Counted from the first letter of the stretch, positions 6,379 to 14,097 are shown. The stretch: 18,455 nt of DNA from Rhizobium sp. LCM 4573 (GCF_001854865.1 NZ_MDDW01000028.1:340897-359351), one strand, 5' to 3'. A program made the numbers and translations. Notes: generated by a model not told the origin, from the sequence alone.

Positions 6379-7839
6379 TCAATGCCGCCAGAAGATCGGG
6401 GTGAGCAGTACGAGCACGGTGAGGATTTCGAGGCGCCCGAGCAGCATCATCAACGAAAGCAGGTAGAGCGCCGGATCGCTGATGGTCGAGAAATTGCCGA
6501 CCGGACCGATGATCGGACCGATGCCGGGGCCGACATTCGAAAGCGCGGTGATGACGCCCGACATCGACGTGAGGATATCGTAGCCGAGTGCCGCCATGGC
6601 GACGCTGCCCGCCACCCACAGGAAGAGATAGAGGCTGACGAAAAGGAAGACGCCGCGTTGGGTTTCCGCGTCCACCGTCAGGTTGCCGTAGCGCACGATA
6701 TGAACCGCATTGGGGTAAATCAGCTTGGCAAGCCCGGCCCGCACCACGTTGAAGATGATGACGAATCGGTACGCCTTGATGCCGCCGGCAGTCGAGCCCG
6801 AGCAGCCTCCCATGAACGTTGCGAAGAAGGCGGCGAGCACCGCGAACGGTCCCCAAAGCGTATAATCGTCGCTGGAGAAGCCGCCGGTAGAGAGAATGGA
6901 AGTGATGTTGAAGAACGCATGAATGAGGGCGTCATCCAACTCCACGCCATTCTTGAGGTGGTGATAGACACCGACGGCCACCGAAATGGCGACGAGGTAT
7001 CCGAGGAAGACAACGATCTGCGGATCGCGCAGCGTGTCCAGCCTGCCGCGCACCGCGAGAAGGATGATGACCGAGAACGGCAGGCTGCAGATCGCCAGGA
7101 AGATCGTGCCGATGACCAGGATCGCGCTGTTGTCCTTGAAATAGCCGAACGAAGCGTCATGCGTCGAAAATCCTGCCGTCGCCACTGTCGACATGGCATG
7201 GTTCAGCGCGTCGAAGCGGCTCATCCCGGCAAAGTCGTAGGCGACCGCGCAGGAGATCGTCAGGAGCACATAGACCGCGAGGAAGGCGCGGGTGAAGCTC
7301 GCAAGCCGCGCGAAAGGCTTCTCGTTCGAAGTTTCGGATGATTCGAGCTTGAAGATCGACATGCCGCCGACCCGCAGAAACGGCAGGATGAAAAGACCGA
7401 GGCCGACGATGCCGATGCCGCCGAGCCAGGTGAGCAGCGAACGCCACAAAAGGATGCCTGGCGGCAGGTTGTCGAGCCCCACGATCACGGTGGAGCCGGT
7501 CGTGGTGATGCCGGAGACCGATTCGAACAGCGCCTGCGCGAAGGTCGTCTTGTATTCCGCGAGATAGAGGGGAATGGCCCCGACGATGGAGAAGACCAGC
7601 CACAGCACGTTGACCAGCAGGAAGCCGAAGCGTTTGTTGAAGACCGGAGGCGGTCCGCGCGTCGCGAGCGCCGCGGCCGCCGAAAACCCGCCGACCATCA
7701 GGCCGGAAAGCGCGAAGACCTGCCAATCGTCGTGGCCGTAATAGAGATCGAACATCGCCGGCAGGAACATGGCGATGGAAAGATAGAGACCGCAAAGGGC
7801 CGCGATATAGACGGTGGGCCGGAGAAGACTGCCGTTCAA
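6379..7839 (-). CDS. trkH: Potassium uptake protein TrkH
   Basis: Inner-membrane K+ translocating subunit of the Trk system, working with cytosolic NAD-binding TrkA (not in this window). The 486 residues are strongly hydrophobic, with four pore-loop repeats: ITTTGS (111-116), TAGFST (221-226), STGGFS (317-322) and SNVGPG (434-439), the expected SKT-family selectivity-filter pattern. The best start is a TTG at 7839, giving MNGSLLRPTVYIAALCGLYL, in line with family N-termini and length (about 484); there is no ATG until residue 24 and the longer frame runs into the divergent ilvA gene. The ribosome site is weak (GGAA, 8 bases upstream). It is divergent from ilvA across 105 bases and lies upstream of tRNA-Leu on the same strand. 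Confidence 0.92.
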   Translation of the reverse strand: MNGSLLRPTVYIAALCGLYLSIAMFLPAMFDLYYGHDDWQVFALSGLMVGGFSAAAALATRGPPPVFNKRFGFLLVNVLWLVFSIVGAIPLYLAEYKTTFAQALFESVSGITTTGSTVIVGLDNLPPGILLWRSLLTWLGGIGIVGLGLFILPFLRVGGMSIFKLESSETSNEKPFARLASFTRAFLAVYVLLTISCAVAYDFAGMSRFDALNHAMSTVATAGFSTHDASFGYFKDNSAILVIGTIFLAICSLPFSVIILLAVRGRLDTLRDPQIVVFLGYLVAISVAVGVYHHLKNGVELDDALIHAFFNITSILSTGGFSSDDYTLWGPFAVLAAFFATFMGGCSGSTAGGIKAYRFVIIFNVVRAGLAKLIYPNAVHIVRYGNLTVDAETQRGVFLFVSLYLFLWVAGSVAMAALGYDILTSMSGVITALSNVGPGIGPIIGPVGNFSTISDPALYLLSLMMLLGRLEILTVLVLLTPIFWRH

Positions 7840-7893
7840 GAAGAGATTCCGCGTTTCGTGCCGATGCCGTCGCCGTGGAAAGAAACTTTGTCT

Positions 7894-7921
7894 CTCCCGG
7901 TTGCCTATGGCATAGCGGGAG
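7894..7921 (+). promoter_or_regulatory. Palindrome in the trkH/ilvA divergent region
   Basis: Two-part hairpin: ctcccg/cgggag outside, tgcc/ggca inside, 3-base loop TAT. It ends 23 bases before the ilvA ATG and 55 bases from the trkH start. It could be an RNA leader hairpin of ilvA or a DNA operator; nothing in the sequence decides between them. Confidence 0.35.
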
Positions 7922-7944
7922 CATCTCAGGATTTCAATGGACCG

Positions 7945-9201
7945 ATGACCGTGAACAGATCGGATGTGGATGAAGCGAGGACGGCGCTGCGGGAGATATT
8001 CCCGGAAACGCCTCTGCAGTTGAACGAACACCTCAGCCGCCGCTACGGCGCGGAAATATGGCTGAAGCGCGAAGACCTTTCGCCGGTGCGCTCCTACAAG
8101 ATACGCGGCGCCTTCAACTTCTTCCGCAAGGTGATCGCCGCCGGAGCCTCGGGCAAGACCTTCGTTTGCGCCTCGGCGGGCAACCACGCCCAGGGTTTCG
8201 CCTTCGTCTGCCGGCATTTCCAGGTGCCGGGCGTCGTCTTCATGCCGGTGACCACGCCGCAGCAGAAGATCGACAAGACGCGCATCTTCGGCGGCGAGTT
8301 CATCACCATCCGTCTCGTCGGCGATATTTTCGACCAGTGCTATGCGGCGGCGCGCGCGCATGTGGAAGAAGTTGCCGGCCTCATGGTGCCGCCCTTCGAC
8401 GATCTCGACATCATCGAGGGCCAGGCGACCGTCGCCGCCGAAGTTCTCGATCAGCTCTCGGAAGGCACGGTGCCCGATCTCGTCGTCATGCCGGTCGGGG
8501 GAGGAGGGCTTTCCTCAGGCATGACTGGCTATCTGAAGGACGTCGTCGCTCCGGAAGGTTTCGTCTTCACCGAGCCGGCGGGAGCACCGAGCCTGAAGAA
8601 GAGCCTGGAGGCGAAGGAGCCGGTGACGCTTGCCAAGGTCGACAATTTCGTCGACGGCGCGGCGGTGGCGCGGATCGGTGATCTCAATTTCGAAGCGCTC
8701 AAGGAATTTTCACCGAATCAGGTTCTGCTTCTTCCGGAAAACGCCATCTGCGTGACGATCGGCGAGATGCTGAACGTGGAAGGCGTAGTGTTGGAACCGG
8801 CGGGTGCGCTCTCCATCACGGCGCTGGAGGCGCTCGGGGCGGAACGGCTCAAGGGCAAGACGGTTATCTGTGTCGTTTCGGGCGGCAATTTCGATTTCGA
8901 ACGCCTGCCGGACGTCAAGGAACGCGCCATGCGTTATGCGGGCGTGAAGAAATACTTTATCCTCCGCATGCCGCAGCGCCCCGGCGCGCTGCGCGATTTC
9001 CTCAATCTGCTTGGTCCGGAGGATGATATCTCCCGCTTCGAATACCTGAAAAAGTCGGCGCGGAACTTCGGGTCCATCCTGATCGGCATCGAAACGTCGC
9101 GACCGGAGAATTTCTCCGCCCTGATTGAGCGTCTCGAGGCCGCTGGCATGGGCTATGAGGACATCACCGAGAACGACCTCCTCGCAAGCTTCATCATCTG
9201 A
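7945..9201 (+). CDS. ilvA: Threonine ammonia-lyase (threonine dehydratase)
   Basis: PLP enzyme converting threonine to 2-oxobutanoate and ammonia, the first step of isoleucine synthesis; cytosolic. The 418 residues show the PLP lysine K52 in SYKIRGAFNFF, the ASAGNHAQG loop (76-84), the phosphate-binding GGGGLSSG (185-192) and VSGGNFD (311-317). The C-terminal ~85 residues (from YFILRMPQRPGALRDFL) form a single ACT-like regulatory domain, so this is the short type (about 415 residues), unlike E. coli IlvA with two such domains. It may be feedback-regulated by isoleucine/valine or be of the catabolic type; sequence alone does not settle this. The ATG at 7945 gives a family-like N-terminus although the ribosome site is weak. 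It converges with the phosphodiesterase gene, stop codons 4 bases apart. Confidence 0.93.
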   Translation: MTVNRSDVDEARTALREIFPETPLQLNEHLSRRYGAEIWLKREDLSPVRSYKIRGAFNFFRKVIAAGASGKTFVCASAGNHAQGFAFVCRHFQVPGVVFMPVTTPQQKIDKTRIFGGEFITIRLVGDIFDQCYAAARAHVEEVAGLMVPPFDDLDIIEGQATVAAEVLDQLSEGTVPDLVVMPVGGGGLSSGMTGYLKDVVAPEGFVFTEPAGAPSLKKSLEAKEPVTLAKVDNFVDGAAVARIGDLNFEALKEFSPNQVLLLPENAICVTIGEMLNVEGVVLEPAGALSITALEALGAERLKGKTVICVVSGGNFDFERLPDVKERAMRYAGVKKYFILRMPQRPGALRDFLNLLGPEDDISRFEYLKKSARNFGSILIGIETSRPENFSALIERLEAAGMGYEDITENDLLASFII

Positions 9202-9205
9202 AGTA

Positions 9206-10225
9206 TCAGCGCCGGCAGATCGCCGGCGCTGCGGCACGCGAGCAGAAGCCTCGGCGTTCGACCTCGGGACGCGCGGCCTCGATCCGGTTCGTCCAGACGA
9301 GGCCGGGAAAGCCGGCCGGCACCAGGTTCCAGCTTTCCGCATCGTCTATGCCGGAAGTGCCCGCATCGCCCGCCTCGTACGGCCCCATCAGTATGACGTC
9401 GGAACCGGCCGCCTGCATGCGCGCATAGAACCGCTCCGGCCATCCCCAGAGAAGGAAGGCGTAATTGGCGGGCACGGCCACAAGCGTGTTGCGGCAGTCT
9501 TCCGGCACATGGCCGCTCCAGCCGAGCGCGAGATAGTTGACGAGGCAGGATTTGGCGCTGCGGTTGGAAAAGCCCGGCATGTTTTCGACGAGCGCAACCG
9601 TCCTTTCGGTCGGCTCGCCGCCGCCATAGACGCCGAAGACCGCCTGCCGGAATGCGGGCTCGGCGGAAAGCATGGCGGCGAGCGCTTCACCCTCTTCCGT
9701 GCGGCGGCTCTTGAAGTTGACGAGGAAGCGCCCTTCGGGAAGCGCCCGGAAAACCTCCGGCAGCGTCGGCATCAGGCCGACGCCCTGGCCGCGGAAGGGG
9801 AAGGTCGCGCCACCGTCGGCCGTATAGCCGTAGCCGATGTCCAGCGCCTTCAGATCGGTCATCGGCGTTTCCTCGGTCACGCCGGTGCCGTTGGTCCGGC
9901 AGTCGAGCGTCCAGTCGTGGAAGACGGCGAATTGCTTGTCCGGCGTCAGATGCACATCCAGCTCCACCACGTCCGCCCCGGCGTCGAAAGCGGCGCGCAT
10001 GGAGGGAATGGTGTTTTCAAGGAAACCGTGCGTCGGCGGCAGCATGCGATTTGCCGTGCAAGTGTCGCTCGCGAGATCGGTGCGGTCGAAGAGCTGGTGC
10101 TGGCCGCGATGGGCGATCAGTCTGAGCGGCTCGTCTTCCGGAAACCGCGAGAAGAGTGAGGTATTGCCAGCCCAGAGCGCAAGCGCGGCGACGGCAGGCA
10201 CTGCAAGGATGACTTTCCACTTCAT
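9206..10225 (-). CDS. Glycerophosphodiester phosphodiesterase, exported or membrane-anchored
   Basis: Hydrolyses glycerophosphodiesters from phospholipid turnover to glycerol-3-phosphate and an alcohol. The 339 residues contain the GDPD signatures IAHRG (37-41), GFLENTIPSMRAAFDAGADV (67-86) with E70, ELDVHLTPD (88-96) with D90, and the catalytic-type FHD (102-104). Residues 1-20 (MKWKVILAVPAVAALALWAG) are a short basic start and a hydrophobic core, a signal peptide or N-terminal anchor, which places the enzyme in the periplasm. The ATG at 10225 has a GGAG site 6 bases upstream. Cysteines in the mature part (for example C56, C109) could form disulfides there. Substrate is not determined. Confidence 0.88.
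   Translation of the reverse strand: MKWKVILAVPAVAALALWAGNTSLFSRFPEDEPLRLIAHRGQHQLFDRTDLASDTCTANRMLPPTHGFLENTIPSMRAAFDAGADVVELDVHLTPDKQFAVFHDWTLDCRTNGTGVTEETPMTDLKALDIGYGYTADGGATFPFRGQGVGLMPTLPEVFRALPEGRFLVNFKSRRTEEGEALAAMLSAEPAFRQAVFGVYGGGEPTERTVALVENMPGFSNRSAKSCLVNYLALGWSGHVPEDCRNTLVAVPANYAFLLWGWPERFYARMQAAGSDVILMGPYEAGDAGTSGIDDAESWNLVPAGFPGLVWTNRIEAARPEVERRGFCSRAAAPAICRR
9208..9230. terminator. Hairpin overlapping the 3' end of the phosphodiesterase gene
   Basis: Perfect 9-base inverted repeat agcgccggc / gccggcgct with a 5-base loop. It begins 7 bases after the ilvA stop and lies within the last codons of the convergent phosphodiesterase gene (stop at 9206). It could end ilvA transcripts or stabilise both 3' ends; there is no T-run. 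Confidence 0.4.
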
Positions 10226-10334
10226 GAAAGCTCCGAATCGATTCTCAAAAAGATGAGACTTCGTCGGATACGATTGCGACTTTTCCGGGAACTGTACACT
10301 TCCGGCATGGCCCGGAATGTGGTAGGCAGCCGCC

Positions 10335-10658
10335 ATGGCTTCATTCCTGTCCAATATCCTGTCGATGTTCTCGGGTGGCTCCAAGGATGCCGCTTCCGCA
10401 ACCTCCTCCGCCGAGCCGCAGGCTTATGGCGATTGCACTATCCATGCGACGCCGATCCGCGAAGGCAACCAGTTCCGCCTGGCGGGCCGCATCGAGAAGG
10501 AAGTAAACGGCGAGGTGCTCGTCAGGAACTTCGTTCGTGCCGACGTTTTCACCTCCATGGACGACGCGGTCGAGTTCACGGTTCGCAAGGCCCAGCAGAT
10601 CATCGACCAGAACGGCGTTTCGCTGTTTGCCGACGGCGAAAAATCCCGCTCCGCTTAA
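10335..10658 (+). CDS. HlyU family protein
   Basis: Protein of 107 residues matching the alphaproteobacterial HlyU family: MASFLSNILSMFSGGSK at the start, YGDCTIHATPIREGNQFRLA (31-50), RIEKEVNGEVLVRNFVRADVF (52-72) and KAQQIIDQNGVSLFADG near the end. The family name comes from an annotated transcriptional-regulator domain, but the protein has no evident helix-turn-helix and is not the winged-helix HlyU of Vibrio, so a DNA-binding role should not be assumed. The start has no strong ribosome site (AGGCAGCCGCC before ATG). It is divergent from the phosphodiesterase and convergent with azoR. Confidence 0.8.
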   Translation: MASFLSNILSMFSGGSKDAASATSSAEPQAYGDCTIHATPIREGNQFRLAGRIEKEVNGEVLVRNFVRADVFTSMDDAVEFTVRKAQQIIDQNGVSLFADGEKSRSA

Positions 10659-10685
10659 ACAAGCTTACAGTTCTCAAATGCAATA

Positions 10686-10711
10686 ACGGCCGGGACGAGG
10701 TCCAGGGCCGT
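10686..10711. terminator. Hairpin between convergent hlyU-family and azoR genes
   Basis: Stem acggcc/ggccgt continued by ggac/gtcc with a small asymmetric bulge and a GAG loop, 27 bases after the HlyU-family stop and 28 before the azoR stop. It is placed to terminate both transcripts; only a weak T-rich stretch follows. Confidence 0.5.
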
Positions 10712-10739
10712 CATTGGCTTGGGCGGGGCAGGGAAGTGG

Positions 10740-11357
10740 TTAGGCGGCCAGTGCGAGCTCTTCCGAGCGGGCCTGTGCGGCGGCGATCGCCTTCTCGGCC
10801 GCTTCCGGACCGAAGGCCACGCCTTCGACATAGATGACTTCGATATCGGTCATGCCCATGAAACCGAGCACCGTCTTGAGATAGGGCACGGCGTGGTTCA
10901 TGCCGGCTGCAGGGCCTTCCGAATAGACGCCGCCTGCGGAGAGAACGACATAGACCTTCTTGCCGGAGGCGAGGCCGATCGGGCCGTTTTCGGTGTAGCG
11001 GAAGGTGAGGCCGGCGCGGGCCACGTTGTCGATCCAGCTTTTCAGCGTGGAGTAGATGTTGAAGTTGATGAGGCCGGTGGCGATGACGACCGTATCGGCC
11101 GCCATGAGTTCGTCCACAAGCTTGTCGGAATATTCGGCGGCTGCGGCTTCCTCCGCGTTGCGAGCTTCCGCCGGCTTGCGGATGGCCGATGTGGTCACCG
11201 TATCGAGATGCGGTATCGGGTTGGCGCCGAGGTCGCGATGGACAACGGAGGTACCATTGCCTTTGGCGCTGAGCGTGTTGGCGAGATCGATCGCCACCTT
11301 GCTGGAAAGCGATTCGTCGCCGCGCGGACTGGAGGTGACGAGCAGAATGGAGGACAT
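10740..11357 (-). CDS. azoR: FMN-dependent NADH-azoreductase
   Basis: Flavodoxin-fold FMN enzyme that reduces quinones and azo bonds with NADH by two-electron transfer; cytosolic. The 205 residues fit AzoR (about 200): SSILLVTSSPRGDESLSSKV at the start with the FMN phosphate loop SPRGDESLS, the central INFNIYSTLKSWIDNVARAG, then TFRYTENGPIGLASGKKVYV and LSAGGVYSEG, all typical. The ATG at 11357 is preceded by a purine-rich stretch (GGAAGAAGAAC). It is divergent from a LysR gene, and the 140-base space between holds a symmetric operator-like repeat around a good -10 for azoR (TATTAT, minus strand 11458-11463), so LysR control is very likely. Confidence 0.92.
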   Translation of the reverse strand: MSSILLVTSSPRGDESLSSKVAIDLANTLSAKGNGTSVVHRDLGANPIPHLDTVTTSAIRKPAEARNAEEAAAAEYSDKLVDELMAADTVVIATGLINFNIYSTLKSWIDNVARAGLTFRYTENGPIGLASGKKVYVVLSAGGVYSEGPAAGMNHAVPYLKTVLGFMGMTDIEVIYVEGVAFGPEAAEKAIAAAQARSEELALAA

Positions 11358-11441
11358 GTTCTTCTTCCTTGCCTGAAGTCTTGGGAGTGGTGAACGAGGC
11401 GATGCACCGTTGCTTCGATCAGGAAGATAGGTGTGGACTGC

Positions 11442-11482
11442 TATCGATAAAACTGGGATAATATCGAAGTCTTTTATCGATA
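11442..11482. promoter_or_regulatory. Likely LysR operator between azoR and its regulator
   Basis: An 11-base perfect inverted repeat, tatcgataaaa (11442-11452) and ttttatcgata (11472-11482), has arms 30 bases apart start to start; each arm contains the 8-base palindrome TATCGATA, the two being 33 bases apart. A half-copy TATCGA lies between (11462-11467) and the azoR -10 candidate TATTAT falls inside. The arrangement fits a LysR-type tetramer binding a recognition site and an activation site. Confidence 0.65.
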
Positions 11483-11497
11483 ATTTGGATGAAGCCG

Positions 11498-12466
11498 ATG
11501 GATGCCAATCCAACCCTCGACCAGCTGCAGGTATTCCTGGCCGTTGCCGAAACCGGCAGCTTCTCCGCCGCCTCGCGCCAGCTCAACCGCGCGCAATCGG
11601 TGGTGAGCTATACCATTTCCAATCTCGAGGCGCAGCTGGAAGTGCCGCTGTTCGAGCGCGGCGGCGCGCGCCAGCCGAAGCTGACGGAAGCCGGCAAGGC
11701 CATGTTGACGGATGCGCGCCGCATCGTCGCCGACCTTCAGGTCATGCGCGCCCGCGCCAAGAGCATCAAGCAGGGTCTGGAGGCGCAGGTCTCTCTGGCC
11801 ATCAGCATCATGGTGCCGTCGGAAGCGGTGGTTGCGACGCTCCGCGGCTTCCGCGAAAAATTTCCCGCCGTTTCGCTCAATCTCAATGTCGGCGAGCTCG
11901 GCATGGTGATGGGGATGGTGATCGACGGCAAGGCCGATGTGGGTATCGGCGGCGCGCTGTTGAAGCAGGACGATTCCGTTACTGCGGAAAAGATCGGCCA
12001 TTCCTTCATGTTGCCGGTGGCCGCGGCCGATCACCCTCTCGGGCGGATCGAGCGGCCATTGACGCTTGCCGACGTGCGCGAGGAAGTGCAGCTCGTCGTG
12101 ACGGATGCATCCGGCTTGACGACCGGGCGCGATTTCAACGTGCTTTCCTATAAAACCTGGCGCGTTAGCGACATCGCCACCAAGCACCAGCTCATAAGGG
12201 GCGGTCTCGGTTGGGGCGGGCTGCCGGCTTCGCTTGTTCGGAAGGATATCCTGAAAGGCAAGCTTGTTGCCTTGAAGCTCGACGCCTACGAACAGGGCGA
12301 ATATCCGCTCTATGCGCTTCGCAGAGCCTCCAATCCGCCCGGGCCGGCGGCAAGCTGGCTGGTTGATGCCTTCCGCAAAAAGCTTTCGGCATGTCCCAAC
12401 CATGCCGATTTCACGGCGATGCTGGAGAGCAACGCCGCGAAAGATATGCCGGTTGCGGCCGAATAG
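11498..12466 (+). CDS. LysR-family transcriptional regulator
   Basis: DNA-binding regulator of 322 residues with the LysR layout: winged helix-turn-helix at about 4-63 (LDQLQVFLAVAETGSFSAAS followed by RAQSVVSYTISNLEAQLEVP), a linker helix (LQVMRARAKSIKQGLEAQ) and a substrate-binding-type effector domain from about residue 90. The ligand is not evident; redox-active quinone-type compounds are plausible given the target. I prefer the ATG at 11498 (MDANPTLDQLQVF); an in-frame ATG at 11489 adds three residues but has no ribosome site and starts only 7 bases after an operator arm. Its position divergent from azoR indicates that it controls azoR and itself. Confidence 0.88.
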   Translation: MDANPTLDQLQVFLAVAETGSFSAASRQLNRAQSVVSYTISNLEAQLEVPLFERGGARQPKLTEAGKAMLTDARRIVADLQVMRARAKSIKQGLEAQVSLAISIMVPSEAVVATLRGFREKFPAVSLNLNVGELGMVMGMVIDGKADVGIGGALLKQDDSVTAEKIGHSFMLPVAAADHPLGRIERPLTLADVREEVQLVVTDASGLTTGRDFNVLSYKTWRVSDIATKHQLIRGGLGWGGLPASLVRKDILKGKLVALKLDAYEQGEYPLYALRRASNPPGPAASWLVDAFRKKLSACPNHADFTAMLESNAAKDMPVAAE

Positions 12467-12488
12467 GCATCGGCCGCTTGGTCTCGAT

Positions 12489-12517
12489 TTGACCGGCCTG
12501 CTTCCCCTTGCTATAAG
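12489..12517 (+). promoter_or_regulatory. Strong sigma-70-type promoter for the DUF2087 gene
   Basis: TTGACC (12489-12494), a 17-base spacer and TATAAG (12512-12517): close to the housekeeping consensus with ideal spacing. Transcription would start near 12524, leaving about 150 untranslated bases before the DUF2087 start. Confidence 0.6.
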
Positions 12518-12523
12518 CGCGCC

Positions 12524-12676
12524 ACGGTCTGCAGTTCACCGAGGCGTCGCCGTCCCGAAAGGGAAGCTAAACCTGCCATGCTCCATTGAAGATGATCAGC
12601 ACTTATCCCGTGCCGAAGTCGGAAGCCGGCGACCACAGACACCTTTTCCAAGGAACGGCACGTTCGAGGATAAGAC
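12524..12676 (+). other. Untranslated leader before the DUF2087 gene
   Basis: About 150 bases between the predicted transcript start and the ATG. It contains a short hairpin capped by a GAAA tetraloop (tccc-gaaa-ggga, 12553-12564) and no convincing upstream reading frame. It matches no riboswitch that I can recall. It could be a plain leader or host a small RNA. Confidence 0.35.
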
Positions 12677-13240
12677 ATGCCGAGATCCATCTTTTCCATG
12701 GAGATCGCCGACCTTTCGGCCTTCGCCAAATCCATTCGCAATGAGATCGACAAGCTCGAGCGCAAGCCGAGCCATGTGGAAACGCTCAATCTGCTGACAC
12801 GCGCCGCGGGTTTCCGCAATTTCCAGCATTTTCGCGCGACCAGAAAGACAGCCGAAGTTCTGCAGGAGTGGAACGTGACGTCGGAGGCCCCGCCGGCGCC
12901 CGACGAGGCGCGCGTGCTGAAAACGCTTCGCGTCTTCGATCGGGAAGGCCGCATAACCCGCTGGCCGACCAAACGATCGCAGCAGGAGCTCTGCCTCTGG
13001 TTCCTCTGGTCCAAGATTCCGTCGGGGCGCATTTTCAGCGAGCGTGAAATCAGCGAATTCCTGAACACGCTGCACCTGTTCGGCGATGCCGCGCTGCTGC
13101 GCCGCGATCTCTTCGATCTCGGCCTTGTCACGCGCAAGCGCGACGGCAGCGACTATCGGCGCATCGATAAAAAGAAGCAGCCGCCGGAACTCGGATTGCT
13201 GCTTCGGCGGGTCGCGGCGAAGGCGGCGGAAGTCGTCTAG
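12677..13240 (+). CDS. DUF2087 domain protein
   Basis: Protein of 187 residues. The C-terminal half, from about residue 82 (LKTLRVFDREGRITRWPTKR) to YRRIDKKKQ, is the DUF2087 domain, with the typical GRITRWPTK, FSEREISEFLNTLHLFGD and LLRRDLFDLGLVTRKRDGS; it looks like a winged-helix-type fold. The N-terminal 70 residues resemble the short helical region (LNLLTRAAGFRNFQHFRA) also seen in some toxin-antitoxin-associated proteins; I do not assign a function from it. Such domains are often attached to transcription factors, so DNA binding is possible. The ATG at 12677 has GAGG 8 bases upstream. It converges with the PhzF gene, 10 bases between stops. Confidence 0.82.
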   Translation: MPRSIFSMEIADLSAFAKSIRNEIDKLERKPSHVETLNLLTRAAGFRNFQHFRATRKTAEVLQEWNVTSEAPPAPDEARVLKTLRVFDREGRITRWPTKRSQQELCLWFLWSKIPSGRIFSEREISEFLNTLHLFGDAALLRRDLFDLGLVTRKRDGSDYRRIDKKKQPPELGLLLRRVAAKAAEVV

Positions 13241-13250
13241 CAGGCGACGG

Positions 13251-14087
13251 TCAGAGATCGACCGTGCCCCGGATGCAGGTGGTGACCTCTCCGCCCACCC
13301 AAATGTCGTCGCCGATTTTGTCGACATGTACCCGGCCGGCGCGGCCAAGCACAGTGCCTTGCGCTGCGATGTAGCGGTCCGGCGCAACACCGGAGCCGAT
13401 GAGCCACTGGGCAAGCCCGGCATTGAGGCTCCCCGTTACCGGGTCCTCGTAGCCGTTGCGGGTGAAGGCGCGCACCTCGAACTGTGCGCCCTCGCCATCC
13501 AGTCGCGGGTCAAACGGGCCGACGAGGCCTACACGCGTCCCCGCAAGCACCGAATAATCCGGCTTGACGGAAAGCACATCCGCCCGCGTTGGCAGGAGAA
13601 CGCCGATCCAGTCCGGTCCGTTCTCGACCCAGTTGGATGCCTGGATCATCGATGTGGGCAGATTGATCCCCTTGGCGATCCGCTCGATCAGGACAGGATC
13701 GACCGGACCGCTGCGCTTGAGCGGCGGAGCCGCGAAGGCAAGCCGGCTGCCATCGCGGCGGATGCGAACAAGACCGGCGCCGCATTCCTGTACGATCTCG
13801 CCTTGAGGTGCGTTTGCTGCCTGGCTCAGCCAGACATGCGCGCTGCCCAGCGTGGGGTGGCCCGCAAAGGGCAGTTCCTGGGTCGGCGTGAAGATGCGGA
13901 GGCGGTAGTGCGCCTCTGGGCTTGTTGGCTGCAGCAGGAACGTCGTCTCGCTGAGATTGGTCCAGTTGGCGAAGGCCTGCATCTGGGCATCATCAAGCGA
14001 ATCCGCACCCACGACGACCGCGAGCGGATTGCCCCGCATGGGCTCGCTGGAGAATACGTCGACTTGCTGGAAAGGGAAAATTGTCAT
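13251..14087 (-). CDS. PhzF family isomerase/epimerase-like protein
   Basis: Cytosolic protein of 278 residues with the diaminopimelate-epimerase-like PhzF fold. Signatures are FQQVDVFSSEPMRGNPLAVV (6-25), NLSETTF (44-50) with E47 at the family's catalytic glutamate position, the ELPFAGHPTLGSAHV loop (71-85), and DPVTGSLNAGLAQW toward the end. In phenazine producers PhzF isomerises trans-2,3-dihydro-3-hydroxyanthranilate, but no other phenazine gene is here, so this is a generic member of unknown substrate. The ATG at 14087 lies directly next to a palindromic repeat element. Only a weak ribosome site (CGGA) precedes it. Confidence 0.88.
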   Translation of the reverse strand: MTIFPFQQVDVFSSEPMRGNPLAVVVGADSLDDAQMQAFANWTNLSETTFLLQPTSPEAHYRLRIFTPTQELPFAGHPTLGSAHVWLSQAANAPQGEIVQECGAGLVRIRRDGSRLAFAAPPLKRSGPVDPVLIERIAKGINLPTSMIQASNWVENGPDWIGVLLPTRADVLSVKPDYSVLAGTRVGLVGPFDPRLDGEGAQFEVRAFTRNGYEDPVTGSLNAGLAQWLIGSGVAPDRYIAAQGTVLGRAGRVHVDKIGDDIWVGGEVTTCIRGTVDL

Positions 14088-14097
14088 CCGTGCATTC

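Noticed and set aside
6286..7341. Plus-strand frame of 351 codons opposite trkH
   Set aside because: Antisense of a strongly conserved membrane gene; its product is a low-complexity Arg/Glu/Asp-rich string typical of GC-rich shadow frames.
10335..10658. Haemolysin activator linked to a toxin
   Set aside because: The family name HlyU is inherited; the protein differs from Vibrio HlyU and no haemolysin gene is near.
13251..14087. Part of a phenazine biosynthesis cluster
   Set aside because: Only a PhzF-family gene is present; neighbours are unrelated and PhzF homologues are widespread in non-producers.
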